Shown piece after piece: positions 43,105-59,903 of a DNA stretch of 64,000 bases (position 1 is the stretch's first letter; the number at the start of each line of letters is the position of its first letter). The notes under the pieces are model-generated. The model did not search any database and had not been told where the DNA came from. It saw only the letters and a program-made list of their open reading frames with translations. The stretch covers positions 1-64,000 of the forward strand of contig CADARP010000010.1 in the NCBI GenBank assembly GCA_902790325.1, read 5' to 3'. This stretch comes from Oscillospiraceae bacterium. Its GTDB lineage: Bacteria; Bacillota; Clostridia; Oscillospirales; Acutalibacteraceae. The position numbers were made by a program, and so were the translations under genes.

Positions 43105-45180
43105 TTAAGAACGTGCTCTTTCACTGACAATTGTGTCAGAAACGGATCTCGGAACCTCTGCATAATGGCTCGGCTCCATGGAATACTGGCCTCTGCCCTG
43201 TGTTTTGGAGCGCAGAGCCGTTGCATAACCGAACATGTTCGCAAGCGGAACATTTGCGTTGATCTGCGTAGCGCCCGGGCGCACCTCGGTACCGGTGATC
43301 GAACCGCGGCGTGCATTGAGGTCGCCGATCACGTCGCCCATGTAATCATCGGGAACAATGACGGAAACCTTCATGATCGGCTCCATCAGAACGGGAGCCG
43401 CCTTGCGCATAGCGTCCTTGAACGCCATCGATCCGGCCATCTTGAATGCCAGCTCGGAAGAGTCGACTTCATGGTACGAACCGTCGTACAACGTGACCTT
43501 GACGTCGACCACATTGAATCCCGCGAGCACGCCGGACTGCATTGCACCCTTGATGCCTGCCTCGGTAGGACCGATGAATTCCTTCGGGATCACGCCGCCA
43601 ACGATAGAGTTGACGAACTCGTAGCCCTTTTCGGGATTCGGCTCAATGCGGATCTTGACGTGACCGTACTGACCGTGACCGCCGGTCTGGCGCGCATACT
43701 TGGTGTCGCTTTCGGCAGCTTTCGTGATCGTTTCACGGAAGGCAACCTGCGGCTTGCCGACGTTGGCTTCCACCTTGAATTCGCGGAGCATTCTGTCCAC
43801 GATGATCTCCAGGTGCAGCTCGCCCATACCGGCAATAATCGTCTGTCCGGTCTCCTCGTCCGTATAGCACTTGAAAGTGGGATCTTCTTCCGCAAGCTTC
43901 TGCAGCGCGATGCCCATCTTTTCCTGACCGGCCTTGGTCTTCGGCTCGATCGCAACACGGATAACGGGTTCCGGGAACTCCATGGATTCGAGGATGATAG
44001 GCGCCTTGGCTGTGCACAGCGTGTCGCCTGTCGTCGTATTTTTCAGACCGACCGTCGCAGCGATATCGCCCGCATAGCAGCAGTCGATGTCCTGACGATG
44101 GTTGGAGTGCATTTGCAGAATGCGCCCTAAACGCTCGTTTGTTCCCTTGACGGAGTTGTAAACAGTGCTGCCCGTTTCAACCTTGCCGGAATAGACACGG
44201 AAGAATGCGAGCTTGCCGACAAACGGATCGGTTGCGATCTTGAACGCCAGCGCCGCAAAAGGCGCGTCGTCAGAAGATTCACGAACCTCTTCCTTGTCCG
44301 TCTTGGGATTGATCCCACGGATAGCGGGAACATCCGTCGGCGCGGGCATGTAATCGATCACAGCATCCAGCAGAAGCTGCACGCCCTTGTTGCGGTAAGA
44401 TGTTCCGCACGTCACGGGAACCATCTCGTTGGCAATCGTCGCCTTGCGGATGCAGGTTTTGATTTCCTCAATGGTCAGCTCCTCGCCCTCAAGATACTTC
44501 TCAAGCAGCGTCTCGTCCTGCTCGGCCACCTTTTCCAGCAGCTCCGCACGGTACGTTTCCGCCATTTCAAGCATATCGGCGGGGATATCTTCGTCGCGAA
44601 CATCCAGACCAAGATCATCATAATAGACCTCGGCACGCATCCTGACCAGATCGATAATGCCCCGGAAATCGGCTTCGGCGCCGATCGGAAGCTGGATCGG
44701 CAGCGCATTGCACTTGAGCCGATCACGCATCATGTCAATCACACGGTAAAAGTCCGCGCCCATGATGTCCATCTTGTTGATATAAACCATACGGGGAACC
44801 TGGTACTTGTCCGCCTGTCTCCAGACAGTCTCGGACTGCGGTTCCACGCCGCCCTTGGCGCACAGAACGGTCACAGAACCATCCAGTACGCGCAGCGAAC
44901 GCTCCACCTCAACGGTAAAGTCCACATGGCCGGGTGTGTCGATGATGTTGATGCGATGCTGTTTCCAGAAGCAGGTCGTAGCGGCGGAGGTGATGGTGAT
45001 ACCTCTCTCCTGTTCCTGCTCCATCCAGTCCATTGTCGCGGCGCCGTCATGCGTTTCGCCCAACTTATGCGTCTTTCCGGTGTAGAAGAGTATACGCTCG
45101 GTCGTGGTCGTCTTACCGGCGTCGATGTGTGCCATGATGCCGATATTTCTTGTGAGCTCTAACGGTACCTGCCTTGGCAT
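43105..45180 (-). CDS. fusA: Elongation factor G
   Basis: A 691-residue translocase GTPase. [16 protein letters not shown] (P-loop), DTPGHVDF (G3), [10 protein letters not shown] (G4), and domains II-V complete to the C-terminus. The start at 45180 uses GGAGG seven bases upstream; the ATG four codons earlier overlaps that site. It lies 57 bases after rpsG in the str operon. Confidence 0.98.
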   Translation of the reverse strand: MPRQVPLELTRNIGIMAHIDAGKTTTTERILFYTGKTHKLGETHDGAATMDWMEQEQERGITITSAATTCFWKQHRINIIDTPGHVDFTVEVERSLRVLDGSVTVLCAKGGVEPQSETVWRQADKYQVPRMVYINKMDIMGADFYRVIDMMRDRLKCNALPIQLPIGAEADFRGIIDLVRMRAEVYYDDLGLDVRDEDIPADMLEMAETYRAELLEKVAEQDETLLEKYLEGEELTIEEIKTCIRKATIANEMVPVTCGTSYRNKGVQLLLDAVIDYMPAPTDVPAIRGINPKTDKEEVRESSDDAPFAALAFKIATDPFVGKLAFFRVYSGKVETGSTVYNSVKGTNERLGRILQMHSNHRQDIDCCYAGDIAATVGLKNTTTGDTLCTAKAPIILESMEFPEPVIRVAIEPKTKAGQEKMGIALQKLAEEDPTFKCYTDEETGQTIIAGMGELHLEIIVDRMLREFKVEANVGKPQVAFRETITKAAESDTKYARQTGGHGQYGHVKIRIEPNPEKGYEFVNSIVGGVIPKEFIGPTEAGIKGAMQSGVLAGFNVVDVKVTLYDGSYHEVDSSELAFKMAGSMAFKDAMRKAAPVLMEPIMKVSVIVPDDYMGDVIGDLNARRGSITGTEVRPGATQINANVPLANMFGYATALRSKTQGRGQYSMEPSHYAEVPRSVSDTIVSERARS

Positions 45181-45237
45181 ACTAACCTCCATACCGCAAA
45201 AATGCGGGATCGATAAATGGAATTATACGATGGATGA

Positions 45238-45708
45238 TTACCATCTGAAATGGGCAAAAGCCTTGTTGGCTTCAGCCATCTTGTGCGTGTCTTCACGCTT
45301 CTTGAACGAGGAACCGGTGGAATTGACGGCGTCCATGATTTCGTTCGCCAGTCTTTCCTTCATGGTTCTCTCGGAACGCTGACGACTGTACAGCGTGATC
45401 CAGCGCAGACCGAGCGTCTGACGACGAGCGGGACGTACTTCGATCGGGACCTGGTACGTAGCACCGCCGACACGGCGCGCCTTGACTTCGAGAACAGGCA
45501 TCACGTTTTCCATTGCGGCTTCAAACACCTCAAGCGGATCCTTGCCTGTTTTTTCACGGATGATGTCGAACGCATCGTAGACGATTCTCTGGGCGATGCC
45601 CTTCTTGCCGTCGTACATAACGCTGTTGATCAAGCGCGTGACGAGTTTTGAATTGTAAAGCGGATCGGGCAAAACGTCACGTTTTGCAATCTGGCCTCTT
45701 CTTGGCAC
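45238..45708 (-). CDS. rpsG: 30S ribosomal protein S7
   Basis: 156 residues, identical in length to most S7. The start is GTG at 45708 ([16 protein letters not shown]), with GGAGGG seven bases upstream. Conserved blocks [33 protein letters not shown] and [11 protein letters not shown]7 nucleates the 30S head and in E. coli represses its own operon. The 162-base gap before this gene is described separately. Confidence 0.97.
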   Translation of the reverse strand: MPRRGQIAKRDVLPDPLYNSKLVTRLINSVMYDGKKGIAQRIVYDAFDIIREKTGKDPLEVFEAAMENVMPVLEVKARRVGGATYQVPIEVRPARRQTLGLRWITLYSRQRSERTMKERLANEIMDAVNSTGSSFKKREDTHKMAEANKAFAHFRW

Positions 45709-45870
45709 TTCGCTTCCCTCCTTCATAGTGATGATATCATAGGTACTCGAGTGACAAAACCTCGTGGCGCCAATGGAAGGCATATATATAGTATATATAC
45801 TCTCACATCGTACTGCCCTGCGGGCAGCTGCCTGCAAGAAGATTCTGTCGGAATTGTTCCCACACGGGAA
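45709..45870 (-). promoter_or_regulatory. Structured rpsL-rpsG intercistronic leader
   Basis: A 162-base gap inside a normally compact operon. It contains a GC hairpin (CTGCCC/GGGCAG with a 3-base loop, 45813-45827) that could pair alternatively with the neighbouring GCAGCTGC, and a 12-base AT palindrome AGTATATATACT (45790-45801). No promoter with good spacing was found. It may be the target of S7 feedback, as in E. coli, where the equivalent gap is the S7 site. Confidence 0.45.
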
Positions 45871-46293
45871 TTATTTTTTGGCTGCCTTGGGTCTCTTGGC
45901 GCCATACTTGGAGCGCGCCTGCATTCTTCCGTTCACGCCCTGGGTATCCAGAGTGCCGCGGATGATGTGGTAACGCACACCGGGAAGGTCCTTGACACGG
46001 CCGCCGCGGATGAGCACCACCGAGTGCTCCTGCAGATTGTGACCGACGCCGGGGATATAAGCGGAAACTTCGATCCCGTTAGTCAGACGCACTCTGGCGA
46101 TCTTACGAAGCGCGGAATTGGGCTTCTTGGGAGTCGCGGTCTTGACTGCCGTGCAAACACCGCGCTTCTGGGGAGAATTCTGATCCGTCATGATGTTCTT
46201 CTTGGAATTCAGTCCCTTCAAAAGAGCGGGTGCCTTCGCCTTTTTCTCATGGGTCTCTCTGCCGTTACGGACAAGCTGATTAAAGGTAGGCAA
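45871..46293 (-). CDS. rpsL: 30S ribosomal protein S12
   Basis: 140 residues. The start is TTG at 46293, giving the family N-terminus [17 protein letters not shown] lies about nine bases before it, whereas the in-frame ATG at 46302 directly abuts that site. [11 protein letters not shown] retains the lysine equivalent to Lys43, as expected for streptomycin sensitivity. [17 protein letters not shown] is intact. The Clostridia-type insertion [14 protein letters not shown] is present. Confidence 0.96.
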   Translation of the reverse strand: MPTFNQLVRNGRETHEKKAKAPALLKGLNSKKNIMTDQNSPQKRGVCTAVKTATPKKPNSALRKIARVRLTNGIEVSAYIPGVGHNLQEHSVVLIRGGRVKDLPGVRYHIIRGTLDTQGVNGRMQARSKYGAKRPKAAKK

Positions 46294-46331
46294 ACAGTAC
46301 ATCTCCTTTCTTTATAATATGTATTATCCAC

Positions 46332-46357
46332 GCCGACGGCGACGAATCGCCGTCGGC
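46332..46357 (-). promoter_or_regulatory. Perfect hairpin in the rpsL leader
   Basis: An 11-base perfect GC-rich stem (GCCGACGGCGA with TCGCCGTCGGC) closes a TTCG loop on the minus strand. It lies between the str promoter and rpsL and has no T-run after it, so it is not an ordinary terminator. Likely an mRNA-stabilising or regulatory element. Confidence 0.6.
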
Positions 46358-46387
46358 AATAGACTCGATTGACAAACGCCGAAAGGT

Positions 46388-46417
46388 ATTTTACCATTAT
46401 TCTGACCAATTTGTCAA
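46388..46417 (-). promoter_or_regulatory. Sigma-A promoter of the str operon
   Basis: Minus strand: -35 TTGACA (46412-46417), 18-base spacer, -10 TAAAAT (46388-46393) with an extended TGG. It lies directly downstream of rpoC. Confidence 0.75.
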
Positions 46418-46449
46418 CACTTTTAACAAATTTTCTTTTGATTTTTCGT

Positions 46450-50073
<3,624 letters not shown>

Positions 50074-50119
50074 AAGAGATTCAGCCCCTTCTTCTATCTA
50101 AATTGCACAGAAACTTCGA

Positions 50120-53881
<3,762 letters not shown>

Positions 53882-53993
53882 AGATCGATCACTCCGTTCC
53901 TTTTTTCGGCTTTGCGCGCCCGACGGTTTCTGCACCGAAAACCGTAAAGCACACAGAAGCGATTTTATCCATTATACAAAGATACAGTTTGTT

Positions 53994-54022
53994 ATTATAT
54001 ACTGCAAATAAAGAGTTGTCAA
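53994..54022 (-). promoter_or_regulatory. Consensus sigma-A promoter of rpoBC
   Basis: Minus strand: perfect -35 TTGACA (54017-54022), 17-base spacer, perfect -10 TATAAT (53994-53999). The ~105-base leader contains a 7-base hairpin (ACGGTTT with AAACCGT). Confidence 0.85.
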
Positions 54023-54412
54023 CCCCTTTTAATTCCAATTTCGCACCAATGTGGACTTTTTTTGAAAATTTTTTTGTCTTTTTTCAGATTTGGCGGTTCA
54101 TGACCGGCATTTTGCCCGCGATTCGTGGTCGATCTGTACAATTTGAAACAAGATGACTGCGAGGGCAGGCGCGGAGTGTCGGCATATTCCACAAGACTGA
54201 CTTTCTGCTTGACAGCAGATTTCACAAAGAATCGAATTAAACAACTGCTCCGCGTGTTTCTTTATTGGGGAGATGGTATTCCGTCTGCGGTATGAAGCGC
54301 AAACTTGTCCGCTTCTTCTCCCGCGCCTGTGCGCCGCAGGCATACCCCGTGGTGCGCGAAAATACGCGCGGAAAGAGGAAATGCTTTCCTGTGCATATAA
54401 CGCGGTCAAACA
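54023..54412. other. Intergenic region upstream of rpoB
   Basis: About 390 bases without a credible gene. It contains several short GC hairpins between 54290 and 54390 (for example GCCTG/CAGGC and GAAGCG/CGCTTC on the minus strand) and a plus-strand TTGACA (54209-54214) with only a weak -10. A small RNA is possible but I recognise no known class. Confidence 0.4.
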
Positions 54413-54442
54413 AAAAAGAGCTGCCGCAGCAGCCCTCTTGTG
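54413..54442 (-). terminator. Probable terminator after ydbT
   Basis: Minus strand: AAGAG-GG-CTGC pairs with GCAG-CTCTT with a small internal bulge, followed by a T-run. Confidence 0.55.
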
Positions 54443-54454
54443 GTTCAAACAGAT

Positions 54455-55954
54455 TCAGTTATTCTTCGGCGTTTCCCCGTATTTGCTCAACAAAACATTA
54501 TCCTCGTGCGCGACCATCAGATCCGCTGCGTCGAGGAATCCCTTGATCGGAAACAGTCCGGTCTTGTGTTTACGGACAGACGTCGCACCCAGAACGGAGA
54601 AGCGCATCCTGCCGAGGCCGAGATTTCTGTACAGCACGTTCGTGCGGACCTCTATGCTCTGCACGTCGCCGTACTTGAAAATTCCCGTTTGCTTATTAAA
54701 CATACCGCCCGTGTAGCGTATAATGCTGTCGTCTTTCGCAAAATCGCACGCGGCATACTCGAGGATCGCGCCAAGGAGAGACAACGCGAGAACGATCACG
54801 CTGAACACGGCGGCGTCCTTATACACCAGGCCGCCGATCCAATATGTTGCCGCACCCAGAAGGAACGCGCGCACGATCGGCCATACAATGTTCAGCGGAT
54901 GGCAGCGGTGCGGCGGTTCGGAGCAGGTAAACTCCGGCACACAGGCTTGCAGGATTGCGTCGATCTGCTTTTTGTCCGCAGCAAGCGACAGATGCGTCGT
55001 CTCGTTTTTTTCGTTTCCGAATCCTACAACCGCCAGATCAATCGACGCCATACCGAACAAACGCGCCAGGAGAGGCTTGCGGATGATGACCGCATTGATC
55101 TTTTCCGTCTCAAACATATAATCCTTCTTATTGAGCACGCCGCAGCTGATATAGATCATGCTGCTGTCCCGCTCGACCTTGTAATTGCCGAGATTGAGCG
55201 TGCCGTTGACGATCGAACCGACCCAGCCGATCACGGCGACGATCAGAAGGTACCAAAGACGGCTCATATTATAATCGCCGGAAAGCCGAAGCTGGGGCAG
55301 CACAAACAGCACCGTCAGCATAAACAGCGTCTGCATGACCGGCACGAACAGCAGCTTGTGCCGCAGCGCTTCCCCGACAGAAAAGAACGCAATCTGCTCA
55401 CGCGGTTCCTGTTCCGCTTCGGTTTGGCTGTCCGCCTCCCCTTCCGTCAGCGATTGTTTGATCCCCATCAGCTTTTCTTTCAGTTCCAGCGCATTCTGCT
55501 CGCGCAGAACGAACCGAAAATCCGTGGAGTTGGCCGTTCGGGAAGAGTTGAGATCGATCTTGACTTTTGCCGTTCCGATCAGGCGCTCGAAGATATTGCG
55601 CTCTACGTTTACAACCGCGATATTCTGGATCGGCAATCGCGAGGACGCGCGAAACATCGTTCTGCGTTCATAAACAAAGTCGACGCCGTCAATATAGAAT
55701 GTTGTGCGTTTCCAATAGCGGAAGGAAATATAGAGATACCAAAGCAGTCCGACAAACACGATAAGACCGATCAGGACAGATTTCTTGCCCTCATAAATCG
55801 CCATCTGCCAAAGATTGCGGTAATAGTCAAGCGTGAATATCTCCCATCCCACATCTTTCAGATCATTGAAAACAAGGAACAGGAGAAAAGCGATCACTGC
55901 TCCGGCACGTTCAAGAATGACGGAGAAGTGATTGCGTGTCGGGGACTCAAACAT
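54455..55954 (-). CDS. ydbT: PH domain (bPH2) membrane protein, YdbT-like
   Basis: 499 residues with paired transmembrane helices (about 18-32 and 60-80) followed by repeated bacterial PH domains (YIDGVDFVYERRTMFRASSRLPIQNIAVVNVERN, then two further copies such as MIYISCGVLNKKDYMFETEKINAV and DSIIRYTGGMFNKQTGIFKYGDVQSIEVRTN). This is the COG3428 layout. The family pairs with YdbS; the pair has been linked to bacteriocin resistance in Bacillus, but its activity is unclear. Overlaps ydbS by eight bases. Confidence 0.87.
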   Translation of the reverse strand: MFESPTRNHFSVILERAGAVIAFLLFLVFNDLKDVGWEIFTLDYYRNLWQMAIYEGKKSVLIGLIVFVGLLWYLYISFRYWKRTTFYIDGVDFVYERRTMFRASSRLPIQNIAVVNVERNIFERLIGTAKVKIDLNSSRTANSTDFRFVLREQNALELKEKLMGIKQSLTEGEADSQTEAEQEPREQIAFFSVGEALRHKLLFVPVMQTLFMLTVLFVLPQLRLSGDYNMSRLWYLLIVAVIGWVGSIVNGTLNLGNYKVERDSSMIYISCGVLNKKDYMFETEKINAVIIRKPLLARLFGMASIDLAVVGFGNEKNETTHLSLAADKKQIDAILQACVPEFTCSEPPHRCHPLNIVWPIVRAFLLGAATYWIGGLVYKDAAVFSVIVLALSLLGAILEYAACDFAKDDSIIRYTGGMFNKQTGIFKYGDVQSIEVRTNVLYRNLGLGRMRFSVLGATSVRKHKTGLFPIKGFLDAADLMVAHEDNVLLSKYGETPKNN

Positions 55955-56450
55955 CCTGTGCGTCCCCTTTCATCTTGCTTTGGATCTTGCCCAGCACCGT
56001 TCCGTTGATATACATCGCGATCTCGTCAGCAACCTCCGGCTCCAAGAAGCGAAACGCCGCAGACGAGCCCGCCGTTGTGACGATGACCTTTTCCACGCCG
56101 ACCGCATTGTCGAGCGGCCCCTTTCGCACGTCGATCTGGTAGATGCGGTCGATCGGGATGATGGTGCGGCGGATAAAGAGCAGACCCTCGATGATCTCGA
56201 TCCGATCCTTTGCGATCATGTAGCGGTAACGCCTGAAACGGATCGGCGGCGCAATCAGCGTGTACAGCAGAGAAATCAGAACTGCCGCGCCCACCAGAAT
56301 CCAGCCGAGATTGCCGAGCACATCACCGGCGAAGATCCATGCCGCCGCTGCCGGAACGATCAAAACAAAAAAGGTCGTCAATACGGATGTGATGCGCATG
56401 AGCGTGACTGCCTTCGGCGAAGGCGTGCGATATTCATTCAACTGCGGCAT
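55947..56450 (-). CDS. ydbS: PH domain (bPH2) membrane protein, YdbS-like
   Basis: 167 residues: two transmembrane helices (about 20-60) and one bPH2 domain (RFRRYRYMIAKDRIEIIEGLLFIRRTIIPIDRIYQIDVRKGPLDNAVGV). AAGGAGG precedes the ATG at 56450. It starts inside the end of the lipase gene, overlapping by 17 bases, and overlaps ydbT by eight. The residues PIDRIYQIDVRKG are the family signature. Confidence 0.88.
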   Translation of the reverse strand: MPQLNEYRTPSPKAVTLMRITSVLTTFFVLIVPAAAAWIFAGDVLGNLGWILVGAAVLISLLYTLIAPPIRFRRYRYMIAKDRIEIIEGLLFIRRTIIPIDRIYQIDVRKGPLDNAVGVEKVIVTTAGSSAAFRFLEPEVADEIAMYINGTVLGKIQSKMKGDAQDV

Positions 56451-57645
56451 AGGTTTCCTCCTTGGCATTGCGGGCATTCTCCCGCGCGGTCAGCGCCTCG
56501 ATGCGGCGCACATGGCTGCAAAACAGCGGCATTGTGCTTTTCTGGTCACGGAACCATCCAATCACAGATCCGTGATTGCCCTTGACGGTCGGCATGATAT
56601 TCCACACACCTTTTTCGATGTTTGAAGGGTCATAGTTTACAGACGGCTCTCCCGAAGGCGCCATGGCCGAGCGTGTATTCACGACGCCGTCATTCGCCTC
56701 CCACGACCGATCCACTACATTCCCGTCGGGTGTGATCTCCGTGTGCAGACCCATGTAATACGCCATCGGCATCAATCCCGTCATCATCACGCCGAGCTGC
56801 GGCCGCTGATCGCCGGACTGCGATTCTTTGGTTCCGCAGACGGCAAACGAAAAATAGTAAATATCGTCCAGTGTGCGCAGCGACTTGTTGATGCGGTGTG
56901 AGCCGTCCACACCGACGTCATAAAACACGTTGTCTCCGCTCTTTTTAAATTTGCTGTACTCTTTGATCCCGAAAAAAGATCCTTTTTTACCCACGCCGAA
57001 ATGCTCGAGCTGCACATCGAAAAGATCGCGCAAACCGGGCACATTGGCCGACACATGACTGATCTCGTAGTATGCCGTTTTCAGCACCTTGCGGAAAAGG
57101 CTCGGAACAGCAAACTCCATATCCGTCCCATTATGCGGCGAGCAGATCGTCGTGATACTGAAAATCAGTCCGCCGTGACCGCCTTCAAACAGCGGCGAGA
57201 GCGATCCGTCCGTCGTGGCCTCGCGCTCCTCGGCGCAGCCATCCTCAAGCAGCACGGAAAGCATCCGCAGCGAAACGCCGCCGAAAGAGTGCGCGATGAG
57301 GTTCACTTTCCTGACGTGACCGCTTTCGTCCTTTTCGCCCCATCCTTCAAACAAGGGCTTTTTATACGTGCGGCCGTAGCGTTCGTGACCGAACTTTTCG
57401 CTGTGCGCCTTGCCGTAGTCCACGCGCGTACCGGTCAATTGCGCGTACAGCTCGCATGTCCTGTCCCATGCGCTTCCCAAAGGTGATACGGACGCGGCAT
57501 ATGTTTCGTAGCCGCGCGCGTTCAGGATCGCCGCAATATCAAACTTTGCAAATCCCCAATACGGCAGGAATTGATTCAGCGTACTGGTATCGCCCCAGCC
57601 GGACATACCGTGGACCAATACGAACGGGTATCCTTTGTTATTCAT
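56434..57645 (-). CDS. Lipase (family I.5-like, Geobacillus/Staphylococcus type), no signal peptide
   Basis: 403 residues. YPFVLVHGMSGWGD at the N-terminus is the oxyanion strand, DYGKAHSEKFGHERYGRTY is the zinc/lid region of family I.5 lipases, and LIAHSFGGVSLRMLS carries the nucleophile serine. WEANDGVVNTRSA and GNHGSVIGW supply the later calcium/Asp and catalytic His regions. There is no signal peptide, unusual for this secreted family. The gene is coupled to the PH-domain pair downstream, suggesting a membrane-lipid role inside the cell. Confidence 0.88.
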   Translation of the reverse strand: MNNKGYPFVLVHGMSGWGDTSTLNQFLPYWGFAKFDIAAILNARGYETYAASVSPLGSAWDRTCELYAQLTGTRVDYGKAHSEKFGHERYGRTYKKPLFEGWGEKDESGHVRKVNLIAHSFGGVSLRMLSVLLEDGCAEEREATTDGSLSPLFEGGHGGLIFSITTICSPHNGTDMEFAVPSLFRKVLKTAYYEISHVSANVPGLRDLFDVQLEHFGVGKKGSFFGIKEYSKFKKSGDNVFYDVGVDGSHRINKSLRTLDDIYYFSFAVCGTKESQSGDQRPQLGVMMTGLMPMAYYMGLHTEITPDGNVVDRSWEANDGVVNTRSAMAPSGEPSVNYDPSNIEKGVWNIMPTVKGNHGSVIGWFRDQKSTMPLFCSHVRRIEALTARENARNAKEETYAAVE

Positions 57646-57709
57646 GGATTTTCCCTCCTACACACAGACAGCGCATCACAAAGGATACGCTGCAAGTTTC
57701 TTGGAACAC

Positions 57710-59104
57710 TTATTCTTTGTCGCGTCGCTCCCTGCGCTCGCGGCGGTCTTTTTTATCCTCTGCTTCGTCGTCTTCCCGCGGAATGATTTCGACTTTCACC
57801 TTGCCGATACGGCGATCCTCGACGTTCAGAATCGTGAAGTGCAGATTCTCGTAGTCCACTTCGTTCATTTCGCCGTCCTTGGGCAGATAGCCCAGGCGGC
57901 TGATGAGAAAGCCGGCCAGCGTGTCATAATCGCCCTCGGGGATCTCGGTGCCGACCAACTCGTCCACTTCGTCGATGAACGTCGTTCCGTCGATGGTAAA
58001 CGTATTCTCGTTGATCTTGGAAATCTCCTCTTCCTCGTCGTCATACTCGTCCTGGATATTGCCGACGATGGATTCGAGCAGATCCTCGATCGTCACAAGT
58101 CCCGCCGTACCGCCGTACTCATCCACAACGATGGCGATCTGCGTGCGCGTCTCCGTCATTTCGGTGAACAGATCGCCGCAGTTTTTCGTTTCGGGGATAT
58201 AATACGCCTCGCGCATAATACTGCGCAGCGTTGTTTCCTTGGGAAGCTGGTGTCCGACAAAAGGAAGCAGATCCTTGATATAGACCACGCCGATGATGTT
58301 GTCGGGATCTTCCTCGTAAACGGGAATGCGCGAACGCCCCTCCTCGACCGACAGACGCACCACGTCTTCCAGCGGATCATCCGCCTCAATCGCAACCATA
58401 TCGGTGCGGTGGGTCATAATGTCGCCGGCATCGAGATCGTCGAACTCGAAGATGTTGTTGATCATTTCCTTCTGAACATCTTCGATCACGCCTTTTTCTT
58501 CGCCGACGTCCACCATCATGCGGATCTCCTCTTCGGTGACCGACTCGGGATCTGCATGCGGATCGATCCCGAACAACCGCACCACAGCATTGGTGGAGAC
58601 AGACAGGATCTTGACAAACGGGATGGTCACTTTCTGCACAAGCAGCAGCGCGCCCACCACGCGAAAAGATATCTTTTCGGGATTCGCCATCGCGATCTTC
58701 TTCGGCGCCAGTTCACCGAGCACCAAAGAAAAGTAGGACGTCACGATCGTAATGATGACAACGGACAGTCCCTTGACAAATCCGAAGTTATCTGCAAACA
58801 GCGGTATCTTGCGGATGGATTCCGACATCATATCCACAAAGGACTGCGACGCGGATGCAGACGTCAGGAAACCGGCCAGCGTGACGCCGATCTGGATGGT
58901 CGACAGGAAGTTGCTGGAGTTTTTCGTCAGCTTCAGAACCTGACGCGCCTTTTTGTGGCCTTCCTCGGCAAGATGTTCGATTTTATTATCGTTGAGAGAA
59001 ATGATCGCGATCTCGCTCATTGCGAAAAACGCATTGACAAGAATCAGGACAAACAGCAACACGAGCTGCCAGATGATTCCCGTCGCAGGATCAGGGTCGT
59101 CCAT
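57710..59104 (-). CDS. CNNM/CorC-HlyC family transporter (DUF21-CBS-CorC domains)
   Basis: 464 residues. The N-terminal DUF21 domain (about 1-190) has four hydrophobic segments and begins with LLFVLILVNAFFAMSEIAIISLN. A CBS pair (about 205-330, with MTHRTDMVAI and GVVYIKDLLPFVG) and a C-terminal CorC_HlyC domain (FTIDGTTFIDEVDELVG) follow. Family members are implicated in Mg2+ or Co2+ efflux; older 'hemolysin' labels are misleading. The start at 59104 is spaced correctly from GGAG; the ATG three codons earlier abuts it. Confidence 0.92.
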   Translation of the reverse strand: MDDPDPATGIIWQLVLLFVLILVNAFFAMSEIAIISLNDNKIEHLAEEGHKKARQVLKLTKNSSNFLSTIQIGVTLAGFLTSASASQSFVDMMSESIRKIPLFADNFGFVKGLSVVIITIVTSYFSLVLGELAPKKIAMANPEKISFRVVGALLLVQKVTIPFVKILSVSTNAVVRLFGIDPHADPESVTEEEIRMMVDVGEEKGVIEDVQKEMINNIFEFDDLDAGDIMTHRTDMVAIEADDPLEDVVRLSVEEGRSRIPVYEEDPDNIIGVVYIKDLLPFVGHQLPKETTLRSIMREAYYIPETKNCGDLFTEMTETRTQIAIVVDEYGGTAGLVTIEDLLESIVGNIQDEYDDEEEEISKINENTFTIDGTTFIDEVDELVGTEIPEGDYDTLAGFLISRLGYLPKDGEMNEVDYENLHFTILNVEDRRIGKVKVEIIPREDDEAEDKKDRRERRERRDKE

Positions 59105-59169
59105 GCGGTGCATGCTCCTTTCAAATGATCAGAATCAGCAATACTTTTCATAATAATTACTTAAATTGG

Positions 59170-59198
59170 ATTATACCATATTATATTATAGATTGCAA
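59170..59198 (-). promoter_or_regulatory. Sigma-A promoter of the CorC-family gene
   Basis: Minus strand: -35 TTGCAA (59193-59198), 17-base spacer, consensus -10 TATAAT (59170-59175) with an extended TGG. Confidence 0.72.
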
Positions 59199-59237
59199 TG
59201 CTTTTTTCCGCGGAACAAACCGACAATTTTTCCGGAA

Positions 59238-59283
59238 CAAAAAGAACAACAGACGCTTTGACGAGAACCGCCTCGGCGTCTGT
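59238..59283 (-). terminator. Terminator after the pilus island
   Basis: Minus strand: ACAGACGC pairs with GCGTCTGT around a 19-base loop, followed by TGTTCTTTTTG. Confidence 0.65.
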
Positions 59284-59294
59284 TATGATTCTAT

Positions 59295-59903
59295 TCATCC
59301 CTTGCGCATACAGCGCACGGTATAGCGGGCATTGCCGGAAAGGTTGCAGGTGAACAGCGACAGATCGTAGCTGTCATTTTTCATCGAACTGACCGCCGTC
59401 GGACGAAGCGACTGCAATTCCACCACGGAGTATTCCGTCACAGCGCCGAACGCATTGGTAAAACGGATCGTGTCGCCGATATGCAGATTGGTCAATCTTC
59501 CGAAGTGGCTGCGGTAATTATGTCCCGCCAAAACGAACCCGCTTTCGTAAACGCTGCCGTTGTAGCAGCACGGCGCAATCTTGAGATTTGCCTCACTGCA
59601 TTCCGCAAGGATCGGCAGCTCAAGCGACTGCGAAGCAACGGTCAGATATCCGATATAGGCACGTCCGTCGATCATGATAACGTCCTTGCCCTCTTCACGC
59701 ATAGCGATCGCCTCGTCTTCGCTTTTGGGCAGCGCATCGCCTTTTGACGCAATTTCGTCGGACAACGTCGCAACGATCTCGCCCGTCGCCTTGCCGACGT
59801 CGCCGTCCTTGTCGATGTTGTGCATCACAAGGATCAGCGCGCTGACCAACAGGAAAACACCGACCACGATCAATGCATTTGCGACTCTTCGCAGATCATT
59901 CAT
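59295..59903 (-). CDS. Sortase, second in the pilus island (housekeeping/class D-like)
   Basis: 202 residues with one N-terminal transmembrane anchor (about 9-28). The catalytic triad is visible: His128 in LAGHN, Cys186 in LFTCN and Arg197 in RYTVRC. It lacks the C-terminal transmembrane helix of class C enzymes, so it more likely anchors the finished pilus or the minor pilin to the wall; class D or B cannot be distinguished by eye. The start at 59903 has GGAGG upstream and overlaps the minor pilin stop by four bases. Confidence 0.87.
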   Translation of the reverse strand: MNDLRRVANALIVVGVFLLVSALILVMHNIDKDGDVGKATGEIVATLSDEIASKGDALPKSEDEAIAMREEGKDVIMIDGRAYIGYLTVASQSLELPILAECSEANLKIAPCCYNGSVYESGFVLAGHNYRSHFGRLTNLHIGDTIRFTNAFGAVTEYSVVELQSLRPTAVSSMKNDSYDLSLFTCNLSGNARYTVRCMRKG

